DNA of 42,554 nucleotides from Streptosporangiales bacterium. Its GTDB lineage: Bacteria; Actinomycetota; Actinomycetes; Streptosporangiales; WHSR01. The position numbers and the translations under genes were made by a program. Below are positions 25,970 through 34,253 of the stretch, piece by piece. Location: positions 1-42,554 of the forward strand of contig WHSR01000042.1 in the NCBI GenBank assembly GCA_009379995.1. Reading direction: 5' to 3'. The notes below the pieces were generated by a model that had not been told where the DNA came from, ran no database searches, and worked only from the letters and a program-made list of their open reading frames with translations. The number at the start of each line of letters is the position of its first letter. The first letter of the stretch is position 1.

Positions 25970-26145
25970 ATGCGCCTCCGGGTTCTGGGGCCGTTGTCTG
26001 TTACCGGCGACGGGTGTGCCGTCGGCCGAGGCCACCCAAGCAGCGCCTGATCTTGGCCGTGCTGCTCCGGTATGCGAACAAGGCGGTTTCGAGTGATCTG
26101 CTTATCGACGCGCTGTGGGGCGGACGACCGCCGCGATCCGCGTAG
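25970..26145 (+). pseudogene. N-terminal fragment of a BTAD/SARP-type regulator, frameshifted
   Basis: From ATG 25970 the frame gives MRLRVLGPLSVTGDG, the classic start of AfsR/DnrI-type regulators, but stops after 26 residues. Shifting frame near 26029-26034 continues the family sequence: KQRLILAVLLRYANKAVSSD, then LLIDALWGGRPPRSA, before a stop at 26143-26145. Intact proteins continue with the rest of the DNA-binding domain and a BTAD domain, all missing. It thus carries both a frameshift and a truncation. Confidence 0.6.
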
Positions 26146-26237
26146 CGAACACCGGGAAATCAAGGCGGACCACGACGAGCGGATGGAACAGGTGGCCGAC
26201 ATCCTCGCCCAACATCCGTGGTCGTGACCCCCTTGGT

Positions 26238-26252
26238 CGTGATCTTGCAGAA
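26238..26252. repeat. Half-copy of palindrome family B
   Basis: CGTGATCTTGCAGAA is identical to 15 bases of the left arm of the palindrome at 34254-34308, but here no complementary arm follows. It is either a decayed copy or a chance match within a shared motif. Confidence 0.45.
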
Positions 26253-26271
26253 ATGTCAAATTCCGGCTGAT

Positions 26272-26571
26272 TCAACTCGCCCTGCTCAGGGGCTCGAGGT
26301 GCACGCTGAGCCGTAGTGCCAATGCGGCAGCGATCCGCTCTAGCGTCGGGATCGTGGGCGTCGTGCCGCCCGCCTCGAACCTCGCCACCGCCGGCTGCTT
26401 CAACCCGGCCGCCTTCGCGAGCTGCGCCTGCGTCATCCCCAGCTCTTCACGACGCCGCCGAACCATCCGACCCAGCTCATACTGGATCCGGGCCGCCTCG
26501 TATGCCTCCTCGGCACCCGAACGCCCCAAGATCTCTTCGCGCTTCTCGGCCCACGTCTTGCGTATCGTCAT
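26272..26571 (-). CDS. higA: HigA-type antitoxin (XRE family)
   Basis: 99 residues. Helical N-terminal lead-in (EEAYEAARIQYELGRMVRRR), then a Cro/C1-type helix-turn-helix: LGMTQAQLAKAAGLKQPAVA, RFEAGGTTPTIPTLERIAAA, ending LSVHLEPL. It binds DNA and neutralises the RelE/HigB-like protein encoded immediately upstream (gap 5 bases). Toxin-first order is the HigBA arrangement. Start ATG 26571. It probably represses its own operon at the dyad at 26881-26896. Confidence 0.85.
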   Translation of the reverse strand: MTIRKTWAEKREEILGRSGAEEAYEAARIQYELGRMVRRRREELGMTQAQLAKAAGLKQPAVARFEAGGTTPTIPTLERIAAALALRLSVHLEPLSRAS

Positions 26572-26576
26572 GGCGA

Positions 26577-26882
26577 CTACTCCTCGTCCACCGTGTGTCC
26601 CTCGGCGATGCACCGTCTCATCGCTCTCCGCGCCCGCTCTACCTCAGCCGTCTCCCGCCTCCCGGAAGCGATCCAGTACGTGATCCGCACCGCCTCGCCG
26701 TCAAGATGAAAGCGCAGCTCACGAAGTTTGCCATCGAGCTGCCGCGTATACGGTTCGCCAAGTAACACCCCCTGCTCGGCCAGCAGGTCGATGTAGAACG
26801 CCACCGTCGCCTGGGCGGCATGGTCGAGGGAGTCGATCCACTCCTCCACCTCGGGCTCAAGTTCTACCTCACCCCAATTCAT
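26577..26882 (-). CDS. higB: HigB/RelE-type toxin
   Basis: 101 residues of the phage-derived Gp49/HigB-like RelE superfamily: EVEEWIDSLDHAAQATVAFY, LLGEPYTRQLDGKLRELRFH and AVRITYWIASGRR. A basic helix near the C-terminus follows (RARRAMRRCI). It is a predicted ribosome-dependent mRNA endonuclease. Start ATG 26882 overlaps a palindrome and has no ribosome site, suggesting a very short or leaderless message. The long open frame that extends upstream to 27608 belongs to antisense or other-frame sequence of the amidotransferase gene. It is co-transcribed with the antitoxin. Confidence 0.82.
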   Translation of the reverse strand: MNWGEVELEPEVEEWIDSLDHAAQATVAFYIDLLAEQGVLLGEPYTRQLDGKLRELRFHLDGEAVRITYWIASGRRETAEVERARRAMRRCIAEGHTVDEE

Positions 26883-26896
26883 AACACAGATGTTAT
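26881..26896. promoter_or_regulatory. Candidate HigBA operator over the toxin start
   Basis: Inverted repeat ATAACA-CAGA-TGTTAT in an AT-rich island, overlapping the first bases of the toxin start codon. Type II toxin-antitoxin operons are usually repressed by the antitoxin at such dyads next to the promoter. Confidence 0.5.
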
Positions 26897-26944
26897 TAAG
26901 ATGCCAATCGTCAGCCAGTTCGTTGTCCCCAGGCCGACGTCCTC

Positions 26945-27676
26945 TCAAGCGAGGTGGGCAGCCGCGACGAACGCCTCGAAGAGGCTGGGGTCGTCGCCCA
27001 CCTCGGGGTGCCACTCCACGGCCAGCGCGAACGGATGGTCGTCGACGACGATCGCCTCGATCACGCCGTCCTCCGCCCACGCGACCGGCGTAATGCCGGC
27101 GCCCGGCCGGTCGACAGCCTGGTGATGGTGGGTGGGTACTGTCGCCTCGTATCGCCCCAGTACCTTGGCGAGCAGGCTGCCCGGCGCGATCCGCACCGGG
27201 TGTTGCCCGTAACTCCCCGGGGCGGGTGAGTGCACGGTGGTGCCGACCAGATCGGGCAGGTGCTGGTGCAGGGTGCCGCCGCGCAGCACGTTCAGGACCT
27301 GCATGCCGCGGCAGATGCCGAGCAGCGGAAGGCCGCGCTCCAACGCCGCAGCGGCGAGGGCGAACTCGGCGCTGTCGCGAAAATCCCGCACGCCGGCGGT
27401 ACGGGGATGCGGCTCCGCGTCGTACCGCGCCGGATCGATGTCCCCGCCGCCGACCAGGACGAGCCCGTCCAGCCGGTCGAGCAACGCACCGGCCCCGTCG
27501 ACCGCTCCGTCGACGGGCGGCAACACGACGGGTATGCCGCCGGCCGCGGCGACGCTGGCGACGTAACGGTGCGGAACGAGGGTGGCGGTCGTCTCCCAGG
27601 CACCCCACCGCGCCGTCTCCACGTAGGCGGTGAGGCCGACGACGGGGCGGTTCTGCGACGAGGGGTCCATGTCCAT
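26945..27676 (-). CDS. Class-I glutamine amidotransferase-like gamma-glutamyl hydrolase (PuuD-like)
   Basis: 243 residues, peptidase C26 family. The nucleophile elbow is LLGICRGMQVLN (Cys122); the catalytic His/Glu pair is in AVEWHPEVGD (His223, Glu225). The oxyanion-side motif VLVGGGDIDPARY and the typical GGTLHQHLPDL are also present. PuuD-type enzymes remove glutamate from gamma-glutamyl amines. Start ATG 27676 shares a base with the SDR stop (TGATG). Being in an operon with a glutamine-synthetase-like ligase, it is probably the hydrolase that closes a gamma-glutamylation route. Family is firm; the exact amine is inferred. Confidence 0.85.
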   Translation of the reverse strand: MDMDPSSQNRPVVGLTAYVETARWGAWETTATLVPHRYVASVAAAGGIPVVLPPVDGAVDGAGALLDRLDGLVLVGGGDIDPARYDAEPHPRTAGVRDFRDSAEFALAAAALERGLPLLGICRGMQVLNVLRGGTLHQHLPDLVGTTVHSPAPGSYGQHPVRIAPGSLLAKVLGRYEATVPTHHHQAVDRPGAGITPVAWAEDGVIEAIVVDDHPFALAVEWHPEVGDDPSLFEAFVAAAHLA

Positions 27677-28440
27677 CACAGCGGGGTCACGTACGCGCCG
27701 GAGATCCCTCCGTCCACGAGGAACGTCGACGCGGTGATGAAGGAGGCGTCGTCGCTTGCCAGAAAGGCGACGGCCGCGGCGATCTCCTCCGCCTCGGCGA
27801 ACCTGCCCATCGGCACGTGGACGAGGCGGCGACCGGCCTGCTCCGGGTCCGAGGCGAACAGCTCGCGCAGCAGGGGCGTGCTCACCGGCCCCGGACACAG
27901 CGCGTTCACCCGGATCCCCTCCCGCGCGAACTGCACGCCGAGCTCGCGGGACATGGCGACGACGCCGCCCTTGGATGCCGTGTAGGCGATCTGCGACGTG
28001 GCGGAGCCCAGCATGGCGACGAAGGACGCGGTGTTGATGACCGACCCGCGGCCCGCCGCCTGCATGTACGGGATGACGTGCTTGCAGCAGAGGTACACGG
28101 AGGTGAGGTTGACCTCCTGGACCCGCCGCCAGGCATCGACGTCGGTGTCGAGCACTGAGCCGTCGTCCGGGGGCGAGATCCCGGCGTTGTTGAACGACAC
28201 GTCGATGCGGCCGAACTCCGCGTGCGTCTGCGCGAAGACGTCCCGAACGTCGTCCTCGCGGGCCACGTCCGCCCCTACGAACAGCCCACCGACCTCGGCG
28301 GCGGCCGTCTTGCCGGCGGTCTCGTCGATGTCCACCACGACTACCCGCGCGCCCTCGGCGGCGAGGCGGCGAGCCGACGCCAGGCCGATCCCGCTGCCCG
28401 CCCCGGTGACGACGGCGACGCGGCCCTCCAGACGCTGCAT
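27676..28440 (-). CDS. SDR-family oxidoreductase (gamma-glutamylation operon)
   Basis: 254 residues, classical SDR: TGAGSGIGLASARRLAAEGA for NAD(P), NNAGISPP, a catalytic serine region INTASFVAML with YTASKGG, and ALCPGPVSTPLL, closing FLVDGGISGAYV. Start ATG 28440 with AGGAGG upstream. It lies between the ligase (32-base gap) and the hydrolase (1-base overlap). It could oxidise a gamma-glutamylated alcohol or aldehyde intermediate; for ethanolamine this would be an alcohol-to-aldehyde step. That role is inference. Confidence 0.86.
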   Translation of the reverse strand: MQRLEGRVAVVTGAGSGIGLASARRLAAEGARVVVVDIDETAGKTAAAEVGGLFVGADVAREDDVRDVFAQTHAEFGRIDVSFNNAGISPPDDGSVLDTDVDAWRRVQEVNLTSVYLCCKHVIPYMQAAGRGSVINTASFVAMLGSATSQIAYTASKGGVVAMSRELGVQFAREGIRVNALCPGPVSTPLLRELFASDPEQAGRRLVHVPMGRFAEAEEIAAAVAFLASDDASFITASTFLVDGGISGAYVTPL

Positions 28441-28472
28441 GAAATGTCCTCCTAGCCTCGAGCCCTTCCCGC

Positions 28473-29819
28473 TCAAAACCGCTCGAAGCCGCGGAAACGC
28501 TCCCAGTCGGTGACGGCGGCGTCGTAGGCGGCGAGCTCGACGCGGGCATTGTTGGCGTAGTGCGCGACCACCTCGTCGCCGAAGGCCGCCCGGGCGATCT
28601 CGCTCTTGTCCCACAGCTCCAGCGCGTGGCGAAGGGTGTGCGGCACCGTCTCCCCGCCGGAGGCGTACGCGTTGCCCTGGTACGCGGATTCCAGCGGAAG
28701 CTCCCGGTCGATGCCGTGCAGCCCGGCGGCGATCAGCGCGGCCACCGCGAGGTACGGATTGACGTCCCCGCCGGGCGTGCGGTTCTCCACCCGCAGCGAG
28801 GCGTCGCGACCGACCAGCCGAAGGGCGCAGGTGCGGTTGTCCACGCCCCACTTGACGGTCGTCGGGGCGAAGCTGCCCGGCACGTACCGCTTGTAGGAGT
28901 TGACGTTCGGCGCGAAGAACAGCGTCAGCTCCCGCATCGCGGCGAGCTGCCCGGCCACGAAGTGCTCGCCGAGCTTGGACAGCCCGTACGGCCCGTCGCC
29001 GGCCAGCACCGGCTCGCCGCTGTCGGAGCGCAGCGATATGTGAATGTGGCAGGAGTTGCCCTCACGCTCGTTCGGCTTGGCCATGAAGGTGATACTCATG
29101 CCCTCCTGCGCGGCGATCTCCTTCGCCCCGGTCTTGTAGATCGCGTGGTTGTCGCAGGTGACCACCGCCTCGTCGAAGCGGAACGCGATCTCGTGCTGGC
29201 CGAGGTTGCACTCCCCCTTCGCCGACTCGACGTACATCCCGGCACCGGCCATGCCCAGCCGGATCCGGCGCAGCAGCGGCTCGATCCGGGCAGTGCCGAG
29301 GATCGAGTAGTCGACGTTGTACTGGTTCGCCGGGGTGAGCTCGCGGTACGCCTTGCCCCACGCCTCCTCGTACGACTCGCGGAACACTACGAACTCCAGC
29401 TCGGTGCCCACCTTGGCCCGCCAGCCGATGGATTCGAGCCGCCCGGTCTGCCGCTTCAGAATCTGCCGGGGCGAGGCCGCGACCGGAGCGCCGTCGAACC
29501 ACTCCAGGTCCGCGAGTACCAGGACGGTGGCCTCGTGCCAGGGAACGCGGCGCAGCGTCGCCAGGTCGGGGACGAGCACGAAGTCGCCGTAGCCCCGCTC
29601 CCACGACGACATCGCGTAGCCGTCCACCGTGTTCATCTCCACGTCGACGGCGAGGAGGTAGTTGCAGCCCTCCGCGTGGTGGGTGAGCACCTCGCCCAGG
29701 AAGAACTCGGCGGCGAGCCGCTTGCCCTGCAGCCTGCCCTGCATGTCGGTGAACGCGAGGACCACCGTGTCGACGGCACCGACCTCGACGTCCGCCCGCA
29801 ACTGGTCGAGCGTCAGCAT
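28473..29819 (-). CDS. Glutamine synthetase-like gamma-glutamyl-amine ligase
   Basis: 448 residues, GlnA3/GlnA4/PuuA-type rather than true glutamine synthetase. The N-terminal beta-grasp opens VDTVVLAFTDMQGRLQGKRL. Catalytic motifs include VGTELEFVVF (metal-binding Glu), AKGECNLGQHEIAFRFDEA, GNSCHIHISLR, PGSFAPTTVKWGVDNRTCAL and NRTPGGDVNPYLAVAALIAA. Start ATG 29819. It probably joins glutamate to an amine using ATP. In Streptomyces coelicolor the paralogue GlnA4 makes gamma-glutamylethanolamide. The divergent ethanolamine-type permease at 29974 supports the same substrate here, but polyamines cannot be excluded. No adenylylation-site assessment was attempted. Confidence 0.85.
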   Translation of the reverse strand: MLTLDQLRADVEVGAVDTVVLAFTDMQGRLQGKRLAAEFFLGEVLTHHAEGCNYLLAVDVEMNTVDGYAMSSWERGYGDFVLVPDLATLRRVPWHEATVLVLADLEWFDGAPVAASPRQILKRQTGRLESIGWRAKVGTELEFVVFRESYEEAWGKAYRELTPANQYNVDYSILGTARIEPLLRRIRLGMAGAGMYVESAKGECNLGQHEIAFRFDEAVVTCDNHAIYKTGAKEIAAQEGMSITFMAKPNEREGNSCHIHISLRSDSGEPVLAGDGPYGLSKLGEHFVAGQLAAMRELTLFFAPNVNSYKRYVPGSFAPTTVKWGVDNRTCALRLVGRDASLRVENRTPGGDVNPYLAVAALIAAGLHGIDRELPLESAYQGNAYASGGETVPHTLRHALELWDKSEIARAAFGDEVVAHYANNARVELAAYDAAVTDWERFRGFERF

Positions 29820-29973
29820 GCCGTGGGATCGCCGCACCGCCGTACCCCTTGCTCTTGACAAACCCGTCGAGCCGGACGAATCTCGACAATCGAAAGGTCC
29901 ATGGTAGGACTCTAGCCCATTAAACTCGCCGGCCCAGGGCGGTGGCGGGGCTCCGGAAGATGGGAACGGGCCA

Positions 29974-31428
29974 GTGCCGGACAAGCAGATCCACATCCAC
30001 GGGGTGGACTACGAGCGCGTCGGCGCCGAGTACCTGGAAAAACGTCAGCTCCGCCGTGGCGCGGCCGGTTGGGTGCTGCTCGCGGGGTTGGGTGTCGCCT
30101 ACGTCATCTCGGGCGACTTCGCCGGCTGGAACTTCGGGCTGGTGGAGGGCGGCTGGGGCGGCCTGCTCATCGCCACGGTTCTCATGGCGGTGATGTACAC
30201 CTGCATGGTGTTCGGGCTCGCCGAGCTCGCGTCGGCCATCCCGGTGGCCGGGGCCGGCTACGGGTTCGCGCGGCGGGCGCTCGGGCCGCTCGGCGGGTTC
30301 GCCACCGGGGTCGCCATCCTCATCGAGTACGCGATCGCGCCGGCGGCCATCGCCGTCTTCATCGGCGGCTACATCGAGGCGCTCGGTTTGTTCGGCATAC
30401 CCGGCGGGTGGCCCGTCTACCTGGTCTTCTACGCCATCTTCGTGGGGATTCACCTGTACGGGGTAGGCGAGGCGCTGCGGTTGATGTTCGTGATCACCGG
30501 AGTCGCCCTGGTGGCGCTGATCGCGTTCGTCGCCGGCATGTTGCCGCAGTTCGACCCGGCCAACCTGTTCGACATCGAGGCCACGGGCGCGGTCGGGGCG
30601 AGCGCCTTCCTGCCGTTCGGCATCGCGGGAGTGCTGAGCGCCTTCGTGTACGGCATCTGGTTCTTCCTCGCGATCGAGGGTGTGCCGCTCGCGGCCGAGG
30701 AGACCCGCGAACCCAAGCGGGACATGCCCCGCGGGATCATCGCCGGCATGACGGTCCTGCTCGTCACCGCCGCGCTGATCCTGCTCACCGCGCCCGGCGG
30801 CGCCGGATCGAGCGCGATCGCGGAGTCGGACAACCCGCTGCCTGCCGCCGTCCGTACCGCCTATGGCGGCAACAACTTCCTCGCCGACTTCGTCAACTAC
30901 GTGGGCCTCGCCGGCCTGATCGCCAGCTTCTTCTCGATCATCTACGCCTACTCCCGCCAGATGTACGCGCTCTCCCGAGCCGGGTACCTGCCTCGCTGGC
31001 TGTCGGTGACCGGCCGCCGCAAGACGCCGTACCTCGCTTTGATAGTGCCCGGCACGATCGGCTTCCTGCTCGCCGCGATCACCGAGAACGGGGCGCTGCT
31101 CATCAACATCGCGGTCTTCGGCGCCACGGTCTCCTACGTCCTGATGATGCTCTCGCACATCGTGTTGCGGGCCCGCGAGCCGCGGCTCGACCGGCCGTAC
31201 CGGACGCCGGGCGGCGTGACCACTACCGGGATCGCGCTCGTGCTCGCGCTCGCGGCCGTCGTCGCTACCTTCCTCGTCGACGAGATCGCCGCGCTGATCA
31301 CCGCCGGCATCTTCGTCCTGCATCTCGCCTACTTCTGGTTCTACAGTCGTCATCGACTGGTGGCGGACGCCCCAGAGGAGGAGTTCGAGGCGGTTGCGCG
31401 GGCGGAGGCCGAGCTGGCCGGAGGGTAG
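29974..31428 (+). CDS. APC-family permease, ethanolamine-type
   Basis: 484 residues with about 12 membrane helices. It has the EutP/Eat ethanolamine permease pattern: a soluble lead (VDYERVGAEYLEKRQLRRG), then VAYVISGDFAGWNFGL in the first helix pair, FGLAELASAIPVAGAGYGFA, FLAIEGVPLAAEETREPKRD and IIYAYSRQMYALSRAGYLP. Start GTG 29974; a clear ribosome site is not evident. It imports ethanolamine or a related small amine across the inner membrane. It is divergent from the ligase across 154 bases and followed with no gap by a FadR-type regulator. Confidence 0.85.
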   Translation: MPDKQIHIHGVDYERVGAEYLEKRQLRRGAAGWVLLAGLGVAYVISGDFAGWNFGLVEGGWGGLLIATVLMAVMYTCMVFGLAELASAIPVAGAGYGFARRALGPLGGFATGVAILIEYAIAPAAIAVFIGGYIEALGLFGIPGGWPVYLVFYAIFVGIHLYGVGEALRLMFVITGVALVALIAFVAGMLPQFDPANLFDIEATGAVGASAFLPFGIAGVLSAFVYGIWFFLAIEGVPLAAEETREPKRDMPRGIIAGMTVLLVTAALILLTAPGGAGSSAIAESDNPLPAAVRTAYGGNNFLADFVNYVGLAGLIASFFSIIYAYSRQMYALSRAGYLPRWLSVTGRRKTPYLALIVPGTIGFLLAAITENGALLINIAVFGATVSYVLMMLSHIVLRAREPRLDRPYRTPGGVTTTGIALVLALAAVVATFLVDEIAALITAGIFVLHLAYFWFYSRHRLVADAPEEEFEAVARAEAELAGG

Positions 31429-32166
31429 ATGAGCAATCCCGGGTCCTCCGGGCTCGAGACGGGGGAAGCGGTCTTCCGGCCCGTACGGATGGGCAACGCG
31501 TTCGAGGAGACCGTGGAGCGACTGCTCTCGGCCATCAAGCTCGGCGTCGTCGCCCCCGGCCAGAAGTTCCCACCGGAGCGGGAGCTCGCCGCCCGGCTCG
31601 GCATCAGCCGGATCACCCTGCGCGAGGCCATCCGTGCGCTCCAGCAGGCGGGATACGTGCGGTCGCACCGAGGCCGGTACGGAGGTACGTTCGTCGTCTC
31701 CACCCCACCGGAGCCGACCCGCCGGGACGTCCGCCGGATCGCGCGCGACATGGGCGGCCAACTCGACGACGCGCTGACCTTCCGGATGGCCGTCGAGGTG
31801 GGCGCGGCCCAGATCCTCGCCACCCGGGAGATGACCGCCGACCAGCACGCCGTGCTGGTCGAGCGTCTGAACGACGTCAAGGCCGCGACGCCCGCCGACT
31901 ACCGCCGGCTCGACACGTTGTTCCACCTCGCGGTCGCGGAGCTGACGGGATCCAGCATGCTCGCGGCCGCAGCCGCGGACGCCCGCATGCGGCTGAACGC
32001 CCTCCTGAACGCGATCCCGGTGCTGGCCACGAACATCGAGCACACCGCGGGGCAGCACACCGCGATCGTGGAGGCGATCCTGGCGGGCGACCCGGAGGCG
32101 GCCAGGCTGGCCGTCGAGGAGCATCTGGACGGGACCGCCGCGCTGATCCGCGGCTTCCTGGCCTGA
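31429..32166 (+). CDS. FadR/GntR-type regulator with FCD domain
   Basis: 245 residues. Winged helix at ~25-95: ETVERLLSAIKLGVVAPGQK, PPERELAARLGISRITLREA, IRALQQAGYVRSHRGRYGG. The FCD ligand domain follows (DDALTFRMAVEVGAAQILA, LDTLFHLAVAELTGSS, HTAIVEAILAGDPEAARLAV), with the metal-binding His/Asp pattern. The ATG directly abuts the permease stop, so it is translationally coupled. It probably controls the divergent permease/ligase promoters in response to the amine or a derivative. The family-A palindrome follows 11 bases after its stop. Confidence 0.87.
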   Translation: MSNPGSSGLETGEAVFRPVRMGNAFEETVERLLSAIKLGVVAPGQKFPPERELAARLGISRITLREAIRALQQAGYVRSHRGRYGGTFVVSTPPEPTRRDVRRIARDMGGQLDDALTFRMAVEVGAAQILATREMTADQHAVLVERLNDVKAATPADYRRLDTLFHLAVAELTGSSMLAAAAADARMRLNALLNAIPVLATNIEHTAGQHTAIVEAILAGDPEAARLAVEEHLDGTAALIRGFLA

Positions 32167-32177
32167 GCCACCCCCCG

Positions 32178-32237
32178 CCGAGATCTATGTTGTGGGGTCG
32201 TTTTGTCCGGTTCGGTGCCCCGTAACATAGATCTCGG
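32178..32237. repeat. Palindromic element, family A copy 2 (possible terminator)
   Basis: Arms 32178-32197 and 32218-32237 surround a 20-base spacer rich in T and G (TCGTTTTG). The left arm matches the copy at 8494 over 19 bases (CCGAGATCTATGTTGTGGG). Its right arm differs at two positions, both giving G-U wobble pairs in RNA, so the stem is kept. Like copy 1, it lies between convergent genes. Confidence 0.8.
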
Positions 32238-32271
32238 AGCTAGTTGAGAGTGACACGCCTCCAGGGCCCCT

Positions 32272-33075
32272 TCAGGGGTTGAGGAGACCGCTCTTCCGGG
32301 TGACGAGAAAACCGTCTGGCCGCTGGACGAAGTCCTCGACGACCGCCGCGAAGGCCTCCGGGCGATCGGCGTCGAGGAGGTGCCCGGCGTCGTAGACGAG
32401 GACGTACTGGCAGTTGGGCAGCATTTCCCGGTAGTGGCGCCCCATCTCGGGCGGGATGACACGGTCGCTGGTCCCGAACAGCACCAGGACGGGCACGTCA
32501 AGGTCGGGAAGGCGGCCCTCCAGCTCGGGGTCCCGGGGAGGTCCAGCGAGGCGCCGCACGAGGGCGAGCTGCTTCTCCACGATCGCGGGGTCGAGCGGTG
32601 GCCGGGGCGGTAGGCGCTCCGGGTGGGCGGACAACACGTTCGGATCCATCGGCGGCCCGGCCTGCCCGCGGTCCTCCGGCAGGATCGCCGCCGGGGCCAC
32701 CAGGACCAGGGTCCTGATCCGCTCCGGCTGCAGGACCGTCATCCACAGCGCCAGCCTGCCGCCGAACGAGTTGCCCAGAAGGTCGAAGCGGTGGATGCCG
32801 AGGGCCGTGACGGCCTCGGTCATCGTGGCCGCCAGATCCCGCATGGAGGCCGAGCGGTCGTTCTCCGGGGACTCGCCGAACCCCGGGACCTCGAGGGCGA
32901 TCACCCGGTGGCGCTCGGCGAGGATTTCGTGGCCACGGGAGACACGCAGCCCGGCCGCCCCGTGCAGGCAGACGAGCGGCTCGCCCTCCCCCGCCTCGAG
33001 GTAGCGAATCCGGAAGCCGTCGGCCTCCACGCTGCGCTCGGCGAAGCGTACGTCCGCGGTCCGTGCCTCCGTCAT
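32272..33075 (-). CDS. Alpha/beta-fold hydrolase
   Basis: 267 residues. Motifs are VCLHGAAGL (oxyanion HG), VPGFGESPENDR, and the nucleophile elbow LLGNSFGGRLALW. The acid residue is in LFGTSDRVIPP and the histidine in DAGHLLDADRP. It resembles meta-cleavage-product hydrolases and other C-C/ester hydrolases; the substrate is unknown. The start was set at ATG 33075, with GGAGG eight bases upstream, rather than GTG 33093. It lies 30 bases after the flavin monooxygenase, so probably co-transcribed with it. Confidence 0.83.
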   Translation of the reverse strand: MTEARTADVRFAERSVEADGFRIRYLEAGEGEPLVCLHGAAGLRVSRGHEILAERHRVIALEVPGFGESPENDRSASMRDLAATMTEAVTALGIHRFDLLGNSFGGRLALWMTVLQPERIRTLVLVAPAAILPEDRGQAGPPMDPNVLSAHPERLPPRPPLDPAIVEKQLALVRRLAGPPRDPELEGRLPDLDVPVLVLFGTSDRVIPPEMGRHYREMLPNCQYVLVYDAGHLLDADRPEAFAAVVEDFVQRPDGFLVTRKSGLLNP

Positions 33076-33105
33076 CTTGCCCGCCTCCGGCACGACGTCA
33101 TCTCT

Positions 33106-34236
33106 TCACAGCTCCCGCATGCGAGGCAGCACCTTGGTCCCGAAGAGCTCGATGGTCTTCATGGTCCTCGCCCGGGCCAACGGCTGATACGGCGACCCGG
33201 GCTGGAAGATGACCTCGAGGATGCCGGCCCCGATCTCGTCCCGTATCCGTCGGATCTGCTTCAGGGCGGTCTCCGGACCGCCGGCGACGAGCTGGCCCTG
33301 CTCGATCCGCTCGTGCAACGGCCGGCGCTCCAGCCTGGAGCGCTGGACCCGCGTGTCGCGGCCGTAGTAGCCGGCCCGGGCTGCCGCCTCGTCCAGGCCG
33401 GGGTTGGCCCGGCTGAAGGACGTCGCCCCGGCCCCGCTGGCCCGGCTGGCCTCCTCCGCCCGTTCCAGGTCCTCCATCGCCTCCTCGTCGCTGTCGGCGA
33501 CGTGCGCCGCTACCCGGTACAGGACGTCCTCGGGCGCCGGCTCCCAGCCCGCGGCGGCCGCCTGCTCGCGGTAGTAGCGGGCCGCGTCCCGGGCGAGCGG
33601 CACGGTGGTGAAGGCGAGCCCGAGCCGGATCCGGTTACGGGCGGCGAACTCACCGGATTCCGGGCTCGAGCCGGACACGAAGATCGGAGGATGAGGCTGC
33701 TGGACGGGTCTCGGCCAGATCGAGACGCTGCGGAACTCGTAATAGCGGCCCTGCCAACCGAAGGGTTGCGGCTCCGTCCAGGCGCGAACGATCAGAGCCA
33801 GCGCCTCCTCGAGCCGCTCCCGGGATTCGGCCGGATTGATGTTGTAGGTGGTGTACTCGTTCGACGTTCCGCGCAGCATTCCCGCGACCACCCGGCCGCC
33901 GCACAGGTTGTCGACCATCGCGAACTCTTCGGCGACCCGTACCGGGTTGAGGATGGGGACCGTCGGCCCCAACAGGGCGATCTTGGCTCGGCGCACCCGC
34001 TGCGTCAGGGCACCGGCCATGATCATCGGATTCGGAGTGATCGACAGCGGAGCGTAATGGTGCTCGGCCACGGTCACCCAGTCGAACCCCACCTCGTCGG
34101 CTAGCTCGAACTGGTCCAGGCTGAGCTGCATCGAGTGCATGGCCGCCTCGGAGGCATAGGGCTCCGCCGGAACCGGCCACGTGCCGCGCTTCGCGGGTCC
34201 CAGGTACGAGACGGGGCTGAAAATCGCTGCCTTCAT
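33106..34236 (-). CDS. LLM-class flavin-dependent monooxygenase
   Basis: 376 residues of the luciferase-like fold. N-terminal strand MKAAIFSPVSYLG, then LADEVGFDWVTVAEHHYAPL (the EHH motif typical of the class), LLGPTVPILNPVRVAEEFAM, DNLCGGRVVAGMLRGT, YNINPAESRERLEEAL and HPPIFVSGSSPESGEFAA. It uses FMNH2 supplied by a reductase encoded elsewhere to oxygenate a small molecule. Start ATG 34236 follows a weak GGTGGG. It probably forms a two-gene catabolic unit with the downstream alpha/beta hydrolase. A 25-bp perfect palindrome lies just upstream. Confidence 0.86.
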   Translation of the reverse strand: MKAAIFSPVSYLGPAKRGTWPVPAEPYASEAAMHSMQLSLDQFELADEVGFDWVTVAEHHYAPLSITPNPMIMAGALTQRVRRAKIALLGPTVPILNPVRVAEEFAMVDNLCGGRVVAGMLRGTSNEYTTYNINPAESRERLEEALALIVRAWTEPQPFGWQGRYYEFRSVSIWPRPVQQPHPPIFVSGSSPESGEFAARNRIRLGLAFTTVPLARDAARYYREQAAAAGWEPAPEDVLYRVAAHVADSDEEAMEDLERAEEASRASGAGATSFSRANPGLDEAAARAGYYGRDTRVQRSRLERRPLHERIEQGQLVAGGPETALKQIRRIRDEIGAGILEVIFQPGSPYQPLARARTMKTIELFGTKVLPRMREL

Positions 34237-34253
34237 CTCATGCCACCCACCGC

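Larger units (their letters stand above)
25253..26271. other. Gene-poor stretch with remnants
   Basis: About 1 kb with no intact gene. It holds a possible small charged-protein frame (25584-25844, minus), the 5' fragment of a BTAD regulator (25970-26145, plus), and a 15-base copy of the family-B palindrome arm at 26238. A frame after 26145 encodes HREIKADHDERMEQVADILA and stops at 26227; it resembles coding sequence but I cannot assign it. The region between 25253 and 25580 shows nothing recognisable. Confidence 0.5.

Noticed and set aside
29880..29930. FadR-type operator in the permease/ligase gap
   Set aside because: Only weak, short dyads (outer ATGG/CCAT) were found; not enough to call a site.
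29920..32124. 734-codon open frame antisense to the permease and FadR-type regulator
   Set aside because: Composition is Arg/Asp/Gln-rich with no motif; a typical antisense shadow of high-GC coding sequence.
32623..34104. 493-codon plus-strand frame opposite the hydrolase and monooxygenase
   Set aside because: The opposite strand holds two well-supported enzymes with motifs; this frame has none.
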